Part shown: positions 48,081 through 58,540 of the stretch, piece after piece
How positions within the stretch are numbered: the first letter of the stretch is position 1
Layout: each line of letters begins with the position of its first letter
Source of the DNA: Sceloporus undulatus
Taxonomy: Eukaryota; Chordata; Lepidosauria; Squamata; Phrynosomatidae
Assembly (NCBI RefSeq): GCF_019175285.1
Contig: NC_056523.1
Location: 290,920,675 to 290,984,674, forward strand
Direction: 5' to 3'
Length of the DNA stretch: 64,000 nt
Program-made: the position numbers and the translations under genes
The notes under the pieces: generated by a model
Database searches by the model: none
Seen by the model: the letters and a program-made list of their open reading frames with translations, nothing else
What the model was told of the DNA's origin: nothing

Positions 48081-48422
48081 GTGGTATGCAGTGGCTTAGT
48101 GGTTAAAACACCAGTTCTGGTGATCAGAATTTCGGAAGGTTGGCAGTTCAAGACCCGAGTGCTGTATGATGGGGTGAGCTCCCATCACTAGTCCCAGCTT
48201 TTGCCAACCTAGCAGTTTGAAAGAATGCAAATGCATGTAGATAGATCGGTACCACTTCTCAGTGGGAAGGTAACAGCAGTTATGCTGGCCACATGACCAC
48301 CAGAGCAGTCCTTGGTCAATGCTGGCTCTTCGGCTTAGAAACAGAGATGAGCACCGCCCCCTACAGTTGGTTACGACTAGACATTTATGTCAAGGGACTA
48401 CCTTTACCTTCATCTTTACCTT
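48081..48422 (+). mobile_element. tRNA-derived SINE, squamate 'GGACTACCTTTACC' type, 13-bp target duplication
   Basis: Flanked by TAGAGGAAGAGAT at 48068-48080 and 48423-48435. Head GCAGTGGCTTAGTGGTTAAA, B-box-like GGTTGGCAGTTCAAGACC, middle GTACCACTTCTCAGTGGGAA, end GGACTACCTTTACCTTCATC. The best-preserved copy of this family here. Confidence 0.92.
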
Positions 48423-49851
48423 TAGAGGAAGAGATTTGTGGGATTTCCGGTCTCAGTTGCCAAAAATGCTTGATTGGCGTGGGTAGTTTCCCATGATGGT
48501 GGGATTTGTTACTGCACTTCAAGCAGCAAAACATCTGGGGTATCTACACATAACTTTGATCACTGTGGCATTCCAGTTCTATGTTTGTGAGTTTTCCTGG
48601 AATGCTGTCAGGGATATAAAAATCATCTGGGGAGGAATTTCTAGGGCAAATGTTAAGCAATGTTTTTTGAAGGTACTTTGAAAATGAAAAGTAAATAAAA
48701 AAAATAAAAAAAGGAACATTCTGGACTTTTTATATGAAGCTGAAGTGGATGAAACATAATGAATAACTTGCCCTTTGATGGGGCCATTTGGAGAATCTAC
48801 TTAGATGAGTTAATAAGTAAGGAATGCTATTTATTCTTAAGGGTAATCAATTATCCTATAGTCTAAACAACAGATTTTAACTGCAAAAAATAAATCTATA
48901 GGATTAGGGAACAGAGTAATTTAAGAATGCTTTGATATAATTTCAACACCACAGTGTTGCTTCAGGAATGCCTTGAAGAAAGTGGGAAAGTATATTATTA
49001 GGTAAATTGTCAGTTGATACTCAAGTGAAACAAGGAATGTCATTTAATTGTAAATAGACTGCATGAGTCAACAGCCTGTTCCTTTCTATCAGTGACTTAA
49101 ACAGAGTGATGCTGGCCTGAGTCATTCTCAACAGTGATTAACAAGATAAATAGTTTATTATAAAACAGATGTGAACCTGAGAAAAACTTCCTTCCAACTG
49201 AATTTATGGCCTGCCTTTTCCAACGGATGTCTAGACAGCAATGTACCAGTTTTTGCCTTCGTTCTTGGCTATCTAATTAAAACAAAGATCATTTGCTTTT
49301 GTTTTTTAAAGTTATATAGTGGGAGAGCAGTCATTGGGATGCACACACACATATACTTAACAGTTCCAGTGAATCTTTTAAAAAGCCAAGAAGTGATACT
49401 GTTCATTTCCCCACTACCTATACTGCTACATTTCTATTATCAAGTTAGTTCTCGAGCTAGAAAAAGCATGCAAGGGAAGAATAACAGCTTCTGTAAAGCA
49501 TACTGTGGGTATATAGAAAATAAAGTCCAAAAACAAACAAGCAAACAAAAAAACAACCCTGCAGGGCACTGCAATTTAAAAAGAGATGTCCTTGATAATA
49601 TACTTAACAGTAAACCTATGTTGTATCTTATCTTTCCTTCTATTATCATACCCATGACTGGTTTTTATTGTTGTTATCTATCATTCATTCTGCACTGAAA
49701 TTGATTTTCATGTATTGATGGAAGTGACTTTGCTGTATGTTAGTATCTATACAATACTACAACAATAGATTTTCATATTTTTTTTAAAAAAAAGAAGGAT
49801 ATTAATGCTGCAATCCTAGATAAAGGGAAGCAATTTCCAGACTGAGAGATA

Positions 49852-50033
49852 GCATGCTGTAGTAGTTTCAGCCTTAGACTACAACTATTGAGATCAGGGT
49901 TCAGATTCCTGCTCAGCCATGGAAACCCATGAGGTGAACAAGTCATGGCCTTGCAGCCACAGAGGAAGACACAGGCAAATCTGAACAAATCTTGCCAAGA
50001 AAAAAACCATGATAGGTTTACTTTAGGGAATGC
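49852..50033 (+). mobile_element. tRNA-derived SINE with MIR/CORE-like body
   Basis: Plus-strand copy: AGCATGCTGTAGTAGTTTCA, GGGTTCAGATTCCTGCTCAG, and end GCCAAGAAAAAAACCATGAT. Body shortened. Confidence 0.8.
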
Positions 50034-50586
50034 TAAACATTTTTGGGGAAACAAAAACAAAACAAGACATTGGTAAAACTAACAAGGCTTTCCACTAATA
50101 TTGTCCAGAGATTGCAAAGCACCCAGCATTTTTCCCCATTGGTTGGCTAGGACCCCTGAGATATGCAGTCCAACAACATCTGAGGGCTTGGGTGATGCCC
50201 AAACTTTGATCCTCTATGTGTTTTGGACTTCAGTTCCCAAAAGTCCCAGCCAGCTTGGCCCATAGTCAGGAATTCTGGAAGCTAAAGTCCAAAATGTCTA
50301 GAGGACCAAAGTTTGGAGATCACTAGTTTAAGCAGAGGACAGAATAGAGAGAAGACAGAGAAATGGCAGTGAAGTGAGCTACCTGCACTCTCTATGCTGT
50401 AAAAGCATAGCATAATGATGATTCCACCTTAACTGCCATGGTTCTGTCCTATGGAATCCTGGGACTGGCACTTTAGGAAAGGCCACTGAGAGGTTTCAGC
50501 CAGAGAGGTCAAGTGCCTCACCAAACTACACCTCCCAGTCTTCCATTGAAGACAGCCATGGCAGTTGAATCAAATAATCAATCTTT

Positions 50587-50975
50587 GGGCCAAAACCCAC
50601 TGCACAAATAATCCAGTTTGAGACTGCTTTAATTGCCCTGGCTCAGTGCTAGGGAATCCTGGGATTTGCAGTTTGTCTTGGCCCCAGACAGGGACGTAGC
50701 TAGGATTTTAGGAAGGGGGGGGTCCAGACTAAGTGCCACCATTATAATGGGGCTTGAGTGCGGTGGCGCAGGAGCACACACCATTCATTTTTCTAATGGA
50801 AGGGGGGGGGGTCCGGACCCCAAGAACCCCCCCTTGGCTACGTCCCTGCCTCAGAGCTCTCTGACAGAGAAGGCTCAATGTCTCACAAAACTACAGTTCT
50901 CAGGGTTCCCTAGCACTGAGCCAGGGCAGTTCAAGCAGTCTCACACTGGATTATTTCTGCAGTGTGCTTTGGACC
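50587..50975. mobile_element. Palindromic MITE, AATCCAGTTTGAGAC family, with a nested hAT MITE
   Basis: Arms GGCCAAAACCCACTGCAC and GTGTGCTTTGGACC; inner pair GGGAATCCTGGG and CAGGGTTCCC. It is interrupted at 50689-50848. Confidence 0.85.
50689..50848. mobile_element. hAT-type MITE (CAGGGACGTAGC family), nested
   Basis: Ends CAGGGACGTAGCTAGG and CCTTGGCTACGTCCCTG are inverted repeats; G and C runs lie just inside both ends. Flanks CCCCAGA and CCTCAGA look like a duplicated target with one change. Inserted in the CCCAGAGCTC part of the outer MITE. Confidence 0.85.
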
Positions 50976-51779
50976 TTGCATTCCCATGATTAAAACCGAA
51001 TCGAACCTGATTTACAGGGAACCAATATGTCCCAACACAGTGAAACCAATCAGGGGATGAGGAAGCCAGCGGAGCTCCAAAAACTTGCAGCATGCATTTT
51101 GTGCTTTGTGTGGATTTGGGCTACAATACTACTACTACAACTACCACTACTACTACTACTACTAATAATTAAATTGTTTAAAATAGTTAATGGAAAAATA
51201 TATGCTTAATTAAAGTGAATCCAAGCGTAAAAATGATTTCATTGTTATGGAAAGACTGTATTATTTCCGAAGGGAAAGAAGATTGAATTTGTTTTAACTA
51301 CAGATAACAGATAAAACAGAAAGGAAAGGAAATATCTCTAAGCCAGCAGCAAGGAAGCAACAAGCGGTTGTATGACTGCTGCAATGTTAATGTTATTAGT
51401 TGTTTCGTAGGATTGGAAGTCTTATTATTTTGATGTTTTTTGTATGGATGAAATGAATGTAAATTTTTATGTTTTTTGAAAAACTAATAAAATTATTTTA
51501 AAAAGAAAGAAAGCTTACAGCAGGTATTTTGTGCCTTGTTTGGCTTTGGGGTACAACAACATTAAATATTATTATAATAATATTATTATTATTATTATTT
51601 CTTACTATTATTGTACAATACGTTAAAACAAAACACTGCTTTCCCCCCCTCCATCGTGAGAAGGGTGGCATCTGCACTGCAGGCAGTTAAAACGGTATCA
51701 AACCGGGTTACTGCTGCAGTGTGGATGCAACTCGCGTACTTCAGCCTCTCAGGAGGCGAAGTCCACCTGGGCAGGTGAG

Positions 51780-51933
51780 GAGGGCGGGGCGATGACGTCA
51801 CAAAGGCGCTCCCAGGCCCCGCCTGCTGCTTTTAGGTAGCACCGAAACTTTCAGCGCAGCAGGAGAAGAAGGAGGAGGAAGTGGGTTGCAGTCGTGGAGC
51901 TCTCTTTGCTCCTTGTTGGGACTCCTGCTGTGG
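51780..51933 (+). promoter_or_regulatory. F2RL1: F2RL1 proximal promoter and 5' UTR, GC boxes plus CRE
   Basis: The stretch before the PAR2 signal exon is the most GC-rich, CpG-bearing part of its surroundings. It has a GC box at 51782-51790 (GGGCGGGGC), a perfect palindromic cAMP-response element TGACGTCA at 51793-51800, and a reverse GC box at 51815-51823 (GGCCCCGCC). There is no obvious TATA box. The purine-rich run near 51862-51890 is probably 5' UTR. The transcription start is not known. Sp1/KLF-type and CREB/ATF-type binding is inferred from the motifs only. Confidence 0.7.
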
Positions 51934-52009
51934 ATGATGGGTCGCCTCAGCCGGGCATGGATGGGGCTCCTGGTCCTGGGGGGAGTGCTGCTGGTCGCCT
52001 CTGCAACAG
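51934..52009 (+). CDS. F2RL1: Proteinase-activated receptor 2, coding exon 1 (signal peptide)
   Basis: Two adjacent ATGs (51934 and 51937) open a frame whose first residues are MMGRLSRAWMGLLVLGGV, followed by LLVASAT: an n-region with arginines, a strongly hydrophobic core and small residues for signal peptidase. The second ATG has the better context (A at -3, G at +4). The exon ends in a split codon at 52009 with a consensus donor CAG|GTGAGA at 52010, phase 1, matching the acceptor at 58539-58540. Using the first ATG places the activating arginine at residue 36, the same number as in human PAR2; the second would make it 35. It lies just downstream of a GC-rich promoter. Intron 1 is about 6.5 kb. 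The exon pairing is inferred, not transcript-proven. Confidence 0.9.
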
Positions 52010-52270
52010 GTGAGAGAGATCAGCCTTTTCCGGGGGGGGAAGGGGGAGATTTTTTTTAAGTCACTTTTTTTGGAGAACAACTCCCAGAACCCCCCAGTGA
52101 TCCTCCTGGCTGGGGATTTTGGGAGCTGTAGTCCTAAAAGGGGACTTTTCCTTGCTTTGGTGGAAATCAAGGGGTAAAAAGCTGATCCACCCTACTTTCT
52201 CTACGAACTGGAAGGGTGCAGAAAGCATCCCTTGAAAAGTGGCCTTCCAGGCTCTGGAAAAGAGAAACTG

Positions 52271-52440
52271 AGGCTGCATCCACACTGGAGGAAGAATCCG
52301 CTTTGATACCGCTTTAAGGGCCGTGGCTCAGTGCACCTCTGGTGCCACAACAAACGACGATTCCTAGAATTCCCTAGCATTGAGCCATGGCACTTAAAGC
52401 GGTATCAAAGCGGATTCTTTCCCCCCTGTGGATGCAGCCT
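52271..52440. mobile_element. Palindromic MITE (AGGCTGCATCCACA family)
   Basis: Arms AGGCTGCATCCACACTGG and CCCTGTGGATGCAGCCT; inner GCTTTGATACCGCTTTAAG against CTTAAAGCGGTATCAAAGC, a perfect 19-bp pair. It lies 260 bp inside F2RL1 intron 1. A diverged relative is at about 51668-51735, just before the promoter. Confidence 0.85.
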
Positions 52441-52893
52441 GAGAGTGGACCTTGCTTCCTGCTTCATTCCTGGCTGCAAGATCGGAGCCCATGTTTGCTC
52501 TGGACTTCAGGTGAACTCTTCAAGGGCAAATTTTACTCCCAAGCCTGTCTTTAAGGCAGGGTGACCAGACACGTCCTCCTTTTCCAGGACACGTCCTCCA
52601 TTTCAGCCTTCTGTCCAGGAGGAGTTCCAGAAGGTCCTCCCTTTGGAGTATGACTTAAGAAGCGTGGGTTGACATTGCTAGCAGTGCTTTCTAGCTTTTC
52701 TGTTTGCTGGAAAGTCCCAAGATTTTGCAGTGCCTTGTCCCTGAGTTTTATTCTAAGATGTCATGTTTTTCAAATTGTTGGAATGATTTTTTTAAAAACT
52801 TTCCTCAGTACATGCTTTGTACTGTTGCAGCTTGGACTGTTTTAAATTTTTGCTAGCTGCCTCAAGTCCCTGTTCCAGGAGGAAGGTGGGATG

Positions 52894-52896
52894 ATG

Positions 52897-52945
<49 letters not shown>

Positions 52946-53105
52946 TTATTTATGTCCCGCCTCTCCGGATGGATCAAGCTGGCTTACAATATGAATAAAT
53001 ACATAGCAAAGAATAAGGTAAAGTACAAAATAAAACCCATTATCACTCCCTCCAACACAATAACTTAAATTTCCTAATAAACAGCACAATGATAAAATGG
53101 TATCC
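52894..53105 (-). mobile_element. LINE 3' end with AAT tail
   Basis: An (AAT)n run at about 52900-52943, then TTTATGTCCCGCCTCTCCGG and GGATCAAGCTGGCTTACAAT. Confidence 0.68.
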
Positions 53106-53515
53106 AATGAGAAAAACAACAAAAATATTATATTATTATTATTATATTATTATTAATGGTGGCCCTGGCTCTTGCTGAAGCAGCAAGATGGTGCTGAATG
53201 TTTTGGGAGGCCTCAACCTGGCAGTAAATTTTAGGGTGTAAAAAGCAGTCAAGTCCTTGACTCCCTGTTCACCCTAAAGTGGCATTTGCTTACCTGTAGT
53301 AAAGATCTTCAGCAGCAACAATGGCTTTCGGAGAAAGTGCTTTTCCGCATTGATCTGTTTGCCTTGCACAATCTCTAGCCTTCCTTAAATGCCCTCTAAA
53401 AAAACTAATGGCTTACAGCAAAATGGCCCTGCTTACAATCACTATTTGATTTCAGTTAAAGGTATTTATTGACTTGAATGTTGGTGTCCCACCCACTGTC
53501 CAGAGATTTCAATGA

Positions 53516-53725
53516 GCCAATGTGGTGGAGTGGTTTGGGCACTGCACTCTGGAGACCACAATTCGAATCCCGGCGGTGATCTTGGGCACGTCGTACACTC
53601 TCAGCCTCAGAGGGTGGCAATCTCAAACCTCCTCTGAAGAAACTTGCCAAGAAACCCCCATGATAGGTTTTCTTTAAAGTCACCATAGGAAACGACTTGA
53701 AGGCACGCAACAACAACAATGCAGG
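53516..53725 (+). mobile_element. tRNA-derived SINE with 11-bp target duplication
   Basis: Plus-strand, full length, flanked by GATTTCAATGA at 53505-53515 and 53726-53736. B-box ATTCGAATCCC, tail GGCACGCAACAACAACAATG. Confidence 0.92.
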
Positions 53726-54110
53726 GATTTCAATGAAACCACTCTGACAGATTTCAAACAGTGTAATTTTAAAAGGATAAACTAACAGATGGATTGAAGC
53801 CAACTAAAATAATTCCAGAGTTTGCATATATTTTAGCTACTGACTTCAACATTTTCTCAGTGGGCCAGAAACTGGAAATGTTTTAGGGGAATACAACTCC
53901 CAGGATTGAACGCTCAACATGTGAAATGTGTCAGCTATCTAAAAATAATTGTTTAAGTTCATTGTTTTTTCTGGATATTTTGTCTCCTTTTTTCTTACAC
54001 CTGAAGATGCAATAAAGCTATTTAGTCTTGGTATAGCCTTATATATTAATATGTATATTTATTTCTAAACCCTGCCTTTCTCCCCAAGATTGGGACTTTA
54101 AACGGCTAAA

Positions 54111-54339
54111 GTCCAAAACACACTGCAAAAATAATCCAATTTGAGACTTTAGCCAAGGCTTTAACTTCCCTGGCTCAGGGCTAGGAAATTCTAGGAACTG
54201 TAGTTTTGTGAGACATTTCGTCTTCTCTGTTAGAGTTCTGGTGCCACAACAAACTACAATTCACAGGATTCCCCAGTACTGAGCCTGGGCAATTTAAAGT
54301 GGTCTCAAACTGGATTATTTCTGCAGTGTGTTTTGGACC
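54111..54339. mobile_element. Palindromic MITE, AATCCAGTTTGAGAC family
   Basis: Arms GTCCAAAACACACTGCA and TGCAGTGTGTTTTGGAC match over 17 bases. A short extra TTTAGCCAAGG lies in the left arm. Confidence 0.87.
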
Positions 54340-55374
54340 TTTGTTGAATATGATCTTCTTGTAAGGACTTCCTCATTTATTTACTAGTTGCTACACAAAT
54401 TGCCTGGGCGGCAAGTTGGTGGTAGACCAAGCTTCCATGATATCAAGATTGGATAACCATTAAAGTACAGAAAGTTATTATAACACATAAATTAATTCAC
54501 TGGGTTCAAACTTCTAGAGGTCAGTGTAAACAAGACTCTTTTTCTTCTGTATTGATTCTCTGAAAGAATGTGATTAGATAGAAGAACATTTCAGTACTGA
54601 AACAGAATTACCTTTCAGTTGTGTCTGCCAACAAAATAAAAGTTAGGCTTTACCGTTGTTGTTGTTGATGTTGTTGAACTAATTCTTTTCTCTGTCAGGT
54701 CCTAGTGTCACACTTTGTATATAGGTATAGAGCAGAAGCAGCTACCTGTTGGTGTGTTGTATTCATTATTTTTGCATTCTGGTTGTGACTTTCTCCTGTA
54801 TACTTGAATGTTTCAATATACTGGAATTAAAAAAGTGAAGACATTCTACTTTTATAGGCTTCTGTAAAGCTTCTATTTGTAATGTCTTTCTTAATTGTAA
54901 TGTTTTTCTTAATCGCTCCCTCTGGTTCTCGATTAATTTTAGAGCCTTTATTTGAATCTTTATGTTTACTGCTCTAATTAAACACATGACATTCTAATTG
55001 AAGATCATTTCCTAACCTACAAAATTGATGTGCAGCAAATATATATGTGTATACTTTTGAAATACAAATGGATCTGGTCTTCTAATGTGTTTCCAGAAGT
55101 ATAGCCCAAATCCTTGTCATCACTTTCAACAGAGATCATAAAAGGTGACAATGCTAATATGTTGGCTACACACAGTTTCTTATTTATACATACCATTGAT
55201 GTGCACATGGAGCTTTCGGAAGCTTTATCTCAGGAATAAGGAGGCTGAGTTCTCAAGATGTTATTAGGCTGCAGCTTCCATCATCCATTACCTTTAGTTT
55301 TGCTTACTAGGGATGTTGGTACTGTAAATGCAGTCTAGCAACATCTTGCAGACTCCACATTTCTGGCTGACAGT

Positions 55375-55593
55375 TTGTTGTTTTGTGCCTTAAAGTCATT
55401 TCTGACTTAGGGTGACCCTAAGGCAAAACTATCACAGGGTTTTCTTGGCAAGATTTGTTGAGAGGGGGTTTGCCATCACCATCCTCTGCGGCTGAGATAG
55501 TGTGATTTGCCTAAGGTCACCCAGTGGGTTTCCATGGCTGAGCAGGGATTCAAACTCTGGTCTTCAAAGTCAATCATTGCACTACACTGAGTT
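55375..55593 (-). mobile_element. tRNA-derived SINE with MIR/CORE-like body
   Basis: Minus-strand, near full length. On + TTGTTGTTTTGTGCCTTAAAG at the tail and CATTGCACTACACTGAG at the head. Confidence 0.87.
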
Positions 55594-56761
55594 TCTTGGT
55601 TCATAATGGAAGTGTATAATTGTCTTCATTTCACTGGATGTATAAGTGAAACTTATTGAAGTGTGTTTGACATCTCTGCCTAATTATTAAATACAGTATT
55701 AGCAACTATGCAATGTGTCTTCTGGCTGTAGATGGGATAGTCACCTCCTTACGCTTGTATGGGACCTGGTAGGGATCCATCCCAGTAGATGAATGGTTGC
55801 TGGCTTAGTATTTAATGGGAGCTGTGCGTTGTGCTGAAATGAAAAAAGAACAGATTCTAGTTTCTTTTGTGAGGATTTCACAATAGTAAAAGGGAGGGGG
55901 AGTTACTTTTAGGAGGATGAGAGAGGGAGATCGGAGTCTGCTTTAAAATGGAACTGAGTACATTTCAAGTTGTTCATCTGCTGTTTGAAGGCATAGGAAG
56001 TACTTCCAGAGGTTAAGACAGTATCTGAGGGGTGGGAGGAAATCATTTTTTAAATCTCTCCTCCCTCCAGCATCTCCTTTCTCCTTTCCTGTGCATATTA
56101 ACTATGTAAATGAAAGCAGTATTTTAATGGTGGTTTCTCAGGTAATTCAAGCTTCCCCTGTGGAAAGCATGACCTGTTCCTTAGTGTAAAAGAAATCCAG
56201 TTTTGCATGACTAGGTAATTAATGGCTGACCCTCTTACTCAATGCATCCATTTAGCATCTGGTAGTAATATATGCTTTCACAAGCTATGAGTTTAAATGT
56301 GTCATCACTTTACTGTAAAGGGTTTGGTTCTGACCAGTGGTAACTTCAAATATTCTGACCATGCTAAGTGCGTGGGAGCAGGTTGTGAAGAACAACCTCA
56401 CCTAATGATCAACCTATTCTGCATCATCATGAGTGAGGCTACGTGTTATGAACCAGGCAGACAATTCCCAATCCTATGTTTGTTTTACAACACTTATGCA
56501 AGGGTGGGGTAGGAACAAGAGGATTAGCAATTCACTAGCAGACAAAGCCCCCTTTTTATTCAGAAAAGATGTGGCAGTGGAGTTATTAATGAAGGGGTCT
56601 CTTTTTACTGATGTATCGTTTTAAATCTGTTTTTTTTTAATTGTTCGCCTTTATTTGAATTCTACTGTTAGCCAAGTGCAATTTTTGAGAAGGAAGAGGC
56701 AAGTTACACTAGTAAATAGTTTGTTTCCCAGACTAAGATGAAAATAAAAAAGCCTAGAACT

Positions 56762-57242
56762 GAGCCAGTGTGATGTACTGGTTGTAAGTCCAAGAGAACA
56801 GGGTCGAATCCCTGCTCAGCCATGAAAACCCACTGGGAGAACTTAGGCAAGTTACACGCTCTTAGCCTTGGAGAAAGACAATGGCTAAGCACCTCTGAAT
56901 AAACATGCAAACTCTAGGATAGGGTTGCCAGCAGGTGGTATTGACCTTAAGTAAGTACAGTGGTGCCTCGGGTTACGAAATTAATTCGTTCCGCGGCCGC
57001 TTTCGTAACCTGAAAAGCCTTCGTAAGCCGAATTGCCATAGGCGCTAATGGGGAAAAGCCGCGTTTCGTGTGAAAAAGCGCCGAAAAGCACCAAAAATTT
57101 TCTTCGTAACCCGAAAAAACATTCGTAACCCGGAACAATTATTTCCAATGGGATTTTTTCGTATCCCGGAAATTTCGTAACCTGGGTATTTCGTATCCCG
57201 AGGTACCACTGTAATTACTTGAAGGCACACAACAGTAACAAT
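56762..57242 (+). mobile_element. tRNA-derived SINE split by a mariner-type MITE
   Basis: Head and body at 56762-56957 (GAGCCAGTGTGATGTACTGG, GGGTCGAATCCCTGCTCAG) and tail at 57212-57242 (TTACTTGAAGGCACACAACA). The split is at a TA. Confidence 0.9.
56958..57211. mobile_element. Mariner-type MITE (CAGTGGTACC family), nested in a SINE
   Basis: Ends CAGTGGTGCCTCGGGTTACG and CGTATCCCGAGGTACCACTG, flanked by TA at 56956-56957 and 57212-57213. Same family as 13344-13598, and of nearly equal length (254 against 255 bp). Confidence 0.92.
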
Positions 57243-57383
57243 GCTAGACTAGAAGTCTTTTTCAATAGATAGAAGAGAGAGAGAGAGAGAGATTTAATAT
57301 GAATTTCTTCTATGGAGGAGTCCCCACTTGTAACTGAAATGGTACATGATATGTCACAACAAAGACTGGGGTCACATTACATT

Positions 57384-57703
57384 TTGTTATTGCTGTTGAA
57401 CCCTATCAAACTAGCATTGACTTATGGCGACCCTATGAATAAGAGACCTCCAGAACAGCCTGTTACTAACAGCCTTGCTCAGGTCTTGCAAATTCAGAAC
57501 TGTGACTTTCTTGATTGAATCAATTCACCTCTAGTAGTGCCTCTATTTTGCTCCAGCCTTCCATTTCACTGAACATTACTGTCTTTTCTAATGAGTCACG
57601 TCATCTCATGATATGTCCAAACTGCAACAGTCTCTGTTTAATCATTTTGGCTTCCAGGGAGGATTCAGGTTTAATTTGCTCTTGGATCCATTTATTTGCC
57701 TTA
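57384..57703 (-). mobile_element. BovB/RTE-type LINE 3' fragment
   Basis: On + GACTTATGGCGACCCTATGA, GTCTTTTCTAATGAGTCACG and ATCATTTTGGCTTCCAGGGA mark the reversed RTE end. A palindromic MITE follows at once. Confidence 0.8.
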
Positions 57704-57925
57704 GTTCCAAAACACATTGCAGAAATAATCCAGTTTGAGACTGATTTAACTACCCTGGCTCAGTGCTAGGGAATCATGGGAATTGGAGTTTATTGTATCA
57801 CCAGAGCTCTCTGACAGAGAAGGCCAAATGTCTCACAAAACTGCACTTTCCAGAATTCCCTAGCATTGAGCCAGGACAGTTAAAGCAGTCACAAACTGGA
57901 TTATTTCTGCAGTGTGTTTTGGACC
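57704..57925. mobile_element. Palindromic MITE, AATCCAGTTTGAGAC family
   Basis: Arms GTTCCAAAACACATTGCAG and CTGCAGTGTGTTTTGGACC, with GGGAATCATGGGAATTGGAG facing CTGCACTTTCCAGAATTCCC. About 615 bp before F2RL1 exon 2. Confidence 0.87.
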
Positions 57926-58540
57926 TTTACTTTACTTTACACTTGCCAAATGTGTGCCTTACATTTTATTAGCTTAGGTGTTTTGCACAATAATTGGGCC
58001 ATTTACATCACTCTCTCATTCCCCCAACCAGCAGGAAATCTCTTTGCATAAAAGTCAAGCCTGTTGTGCCAGGAGTGCTGCACTGCTAGCATTTCTGCAT
58101 GTGCATTTATCATCAACTGTAACACTTTCAAATATTGAATATACATTTTAAAATTGTATTTGCTCTTTTAGGCCTGCTATTCTGGGCAAAGCTAGATAGG
58201 GAAGCAGTTAATTCTAGCGTGTTTTGCATATAAAGTTGGAAGGAGAACATGGGAAAGCAATTCTCCTGTGGCTTATCTTCCAGCAGTTGGTTGCTCTAGG
58301 CAGCTTTCTTCATTCCTGCATATGACTTAAAATATGAAAACCTCGGACTGTTTTGTTACCTGGCACACAACATGGTTTACTGACCAAGCATGTCTGATCG
58401 CCCTCTCCGTATTGCTCAAAACTGGACTATAGTGTCAAATTTAATAATTTATTTTGTTACTGAGGCTAGCCTGGATGTGCATGTATGCATTTCAATCAGA
58501 AAGTATGCAGCTTAACACTTCTGCTTTATCTCCTTTTTAG

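Larger units (their letters stand above)
28308..51780. other. Intergenic stretch between the PAR1-like gene and F2RL1
   Basis: Holds the PAR1-type pseudogene and many repeats. I recognise nothing in 36140-37430, 38120-38750, 38830-40600, 43530-44500, 44660-45300, 46020-46440, 47120-47760 and 48440-49850, apart from microsatellites. The 175-codon frame at 49171-49698 (+) has no family I know. Confidence 0.5.
52010..58540 (+). other. F2RL1: Intron 1 of F2RL1
   Basis: About 6.5 kb between a CAG|GTGAGA donor and a TTTTTAG acceptor. It is crowded with mobile elements: a palindromic MITE (52271-52440), a LINE 3' tail (52894-53105), three tRNA-derived SINEs, a mariner-type MITE inside one of them, an RTE fragment and two palindromic MITEs. 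I see no extra exon. Confidence 0.8.

Noticed and set aside
49171-49698. 175-codon plus-strand frame
   Set aside because: No family recognised, no splice or promoter context, and AT-rich composition like its surroundings; not called as a gene.
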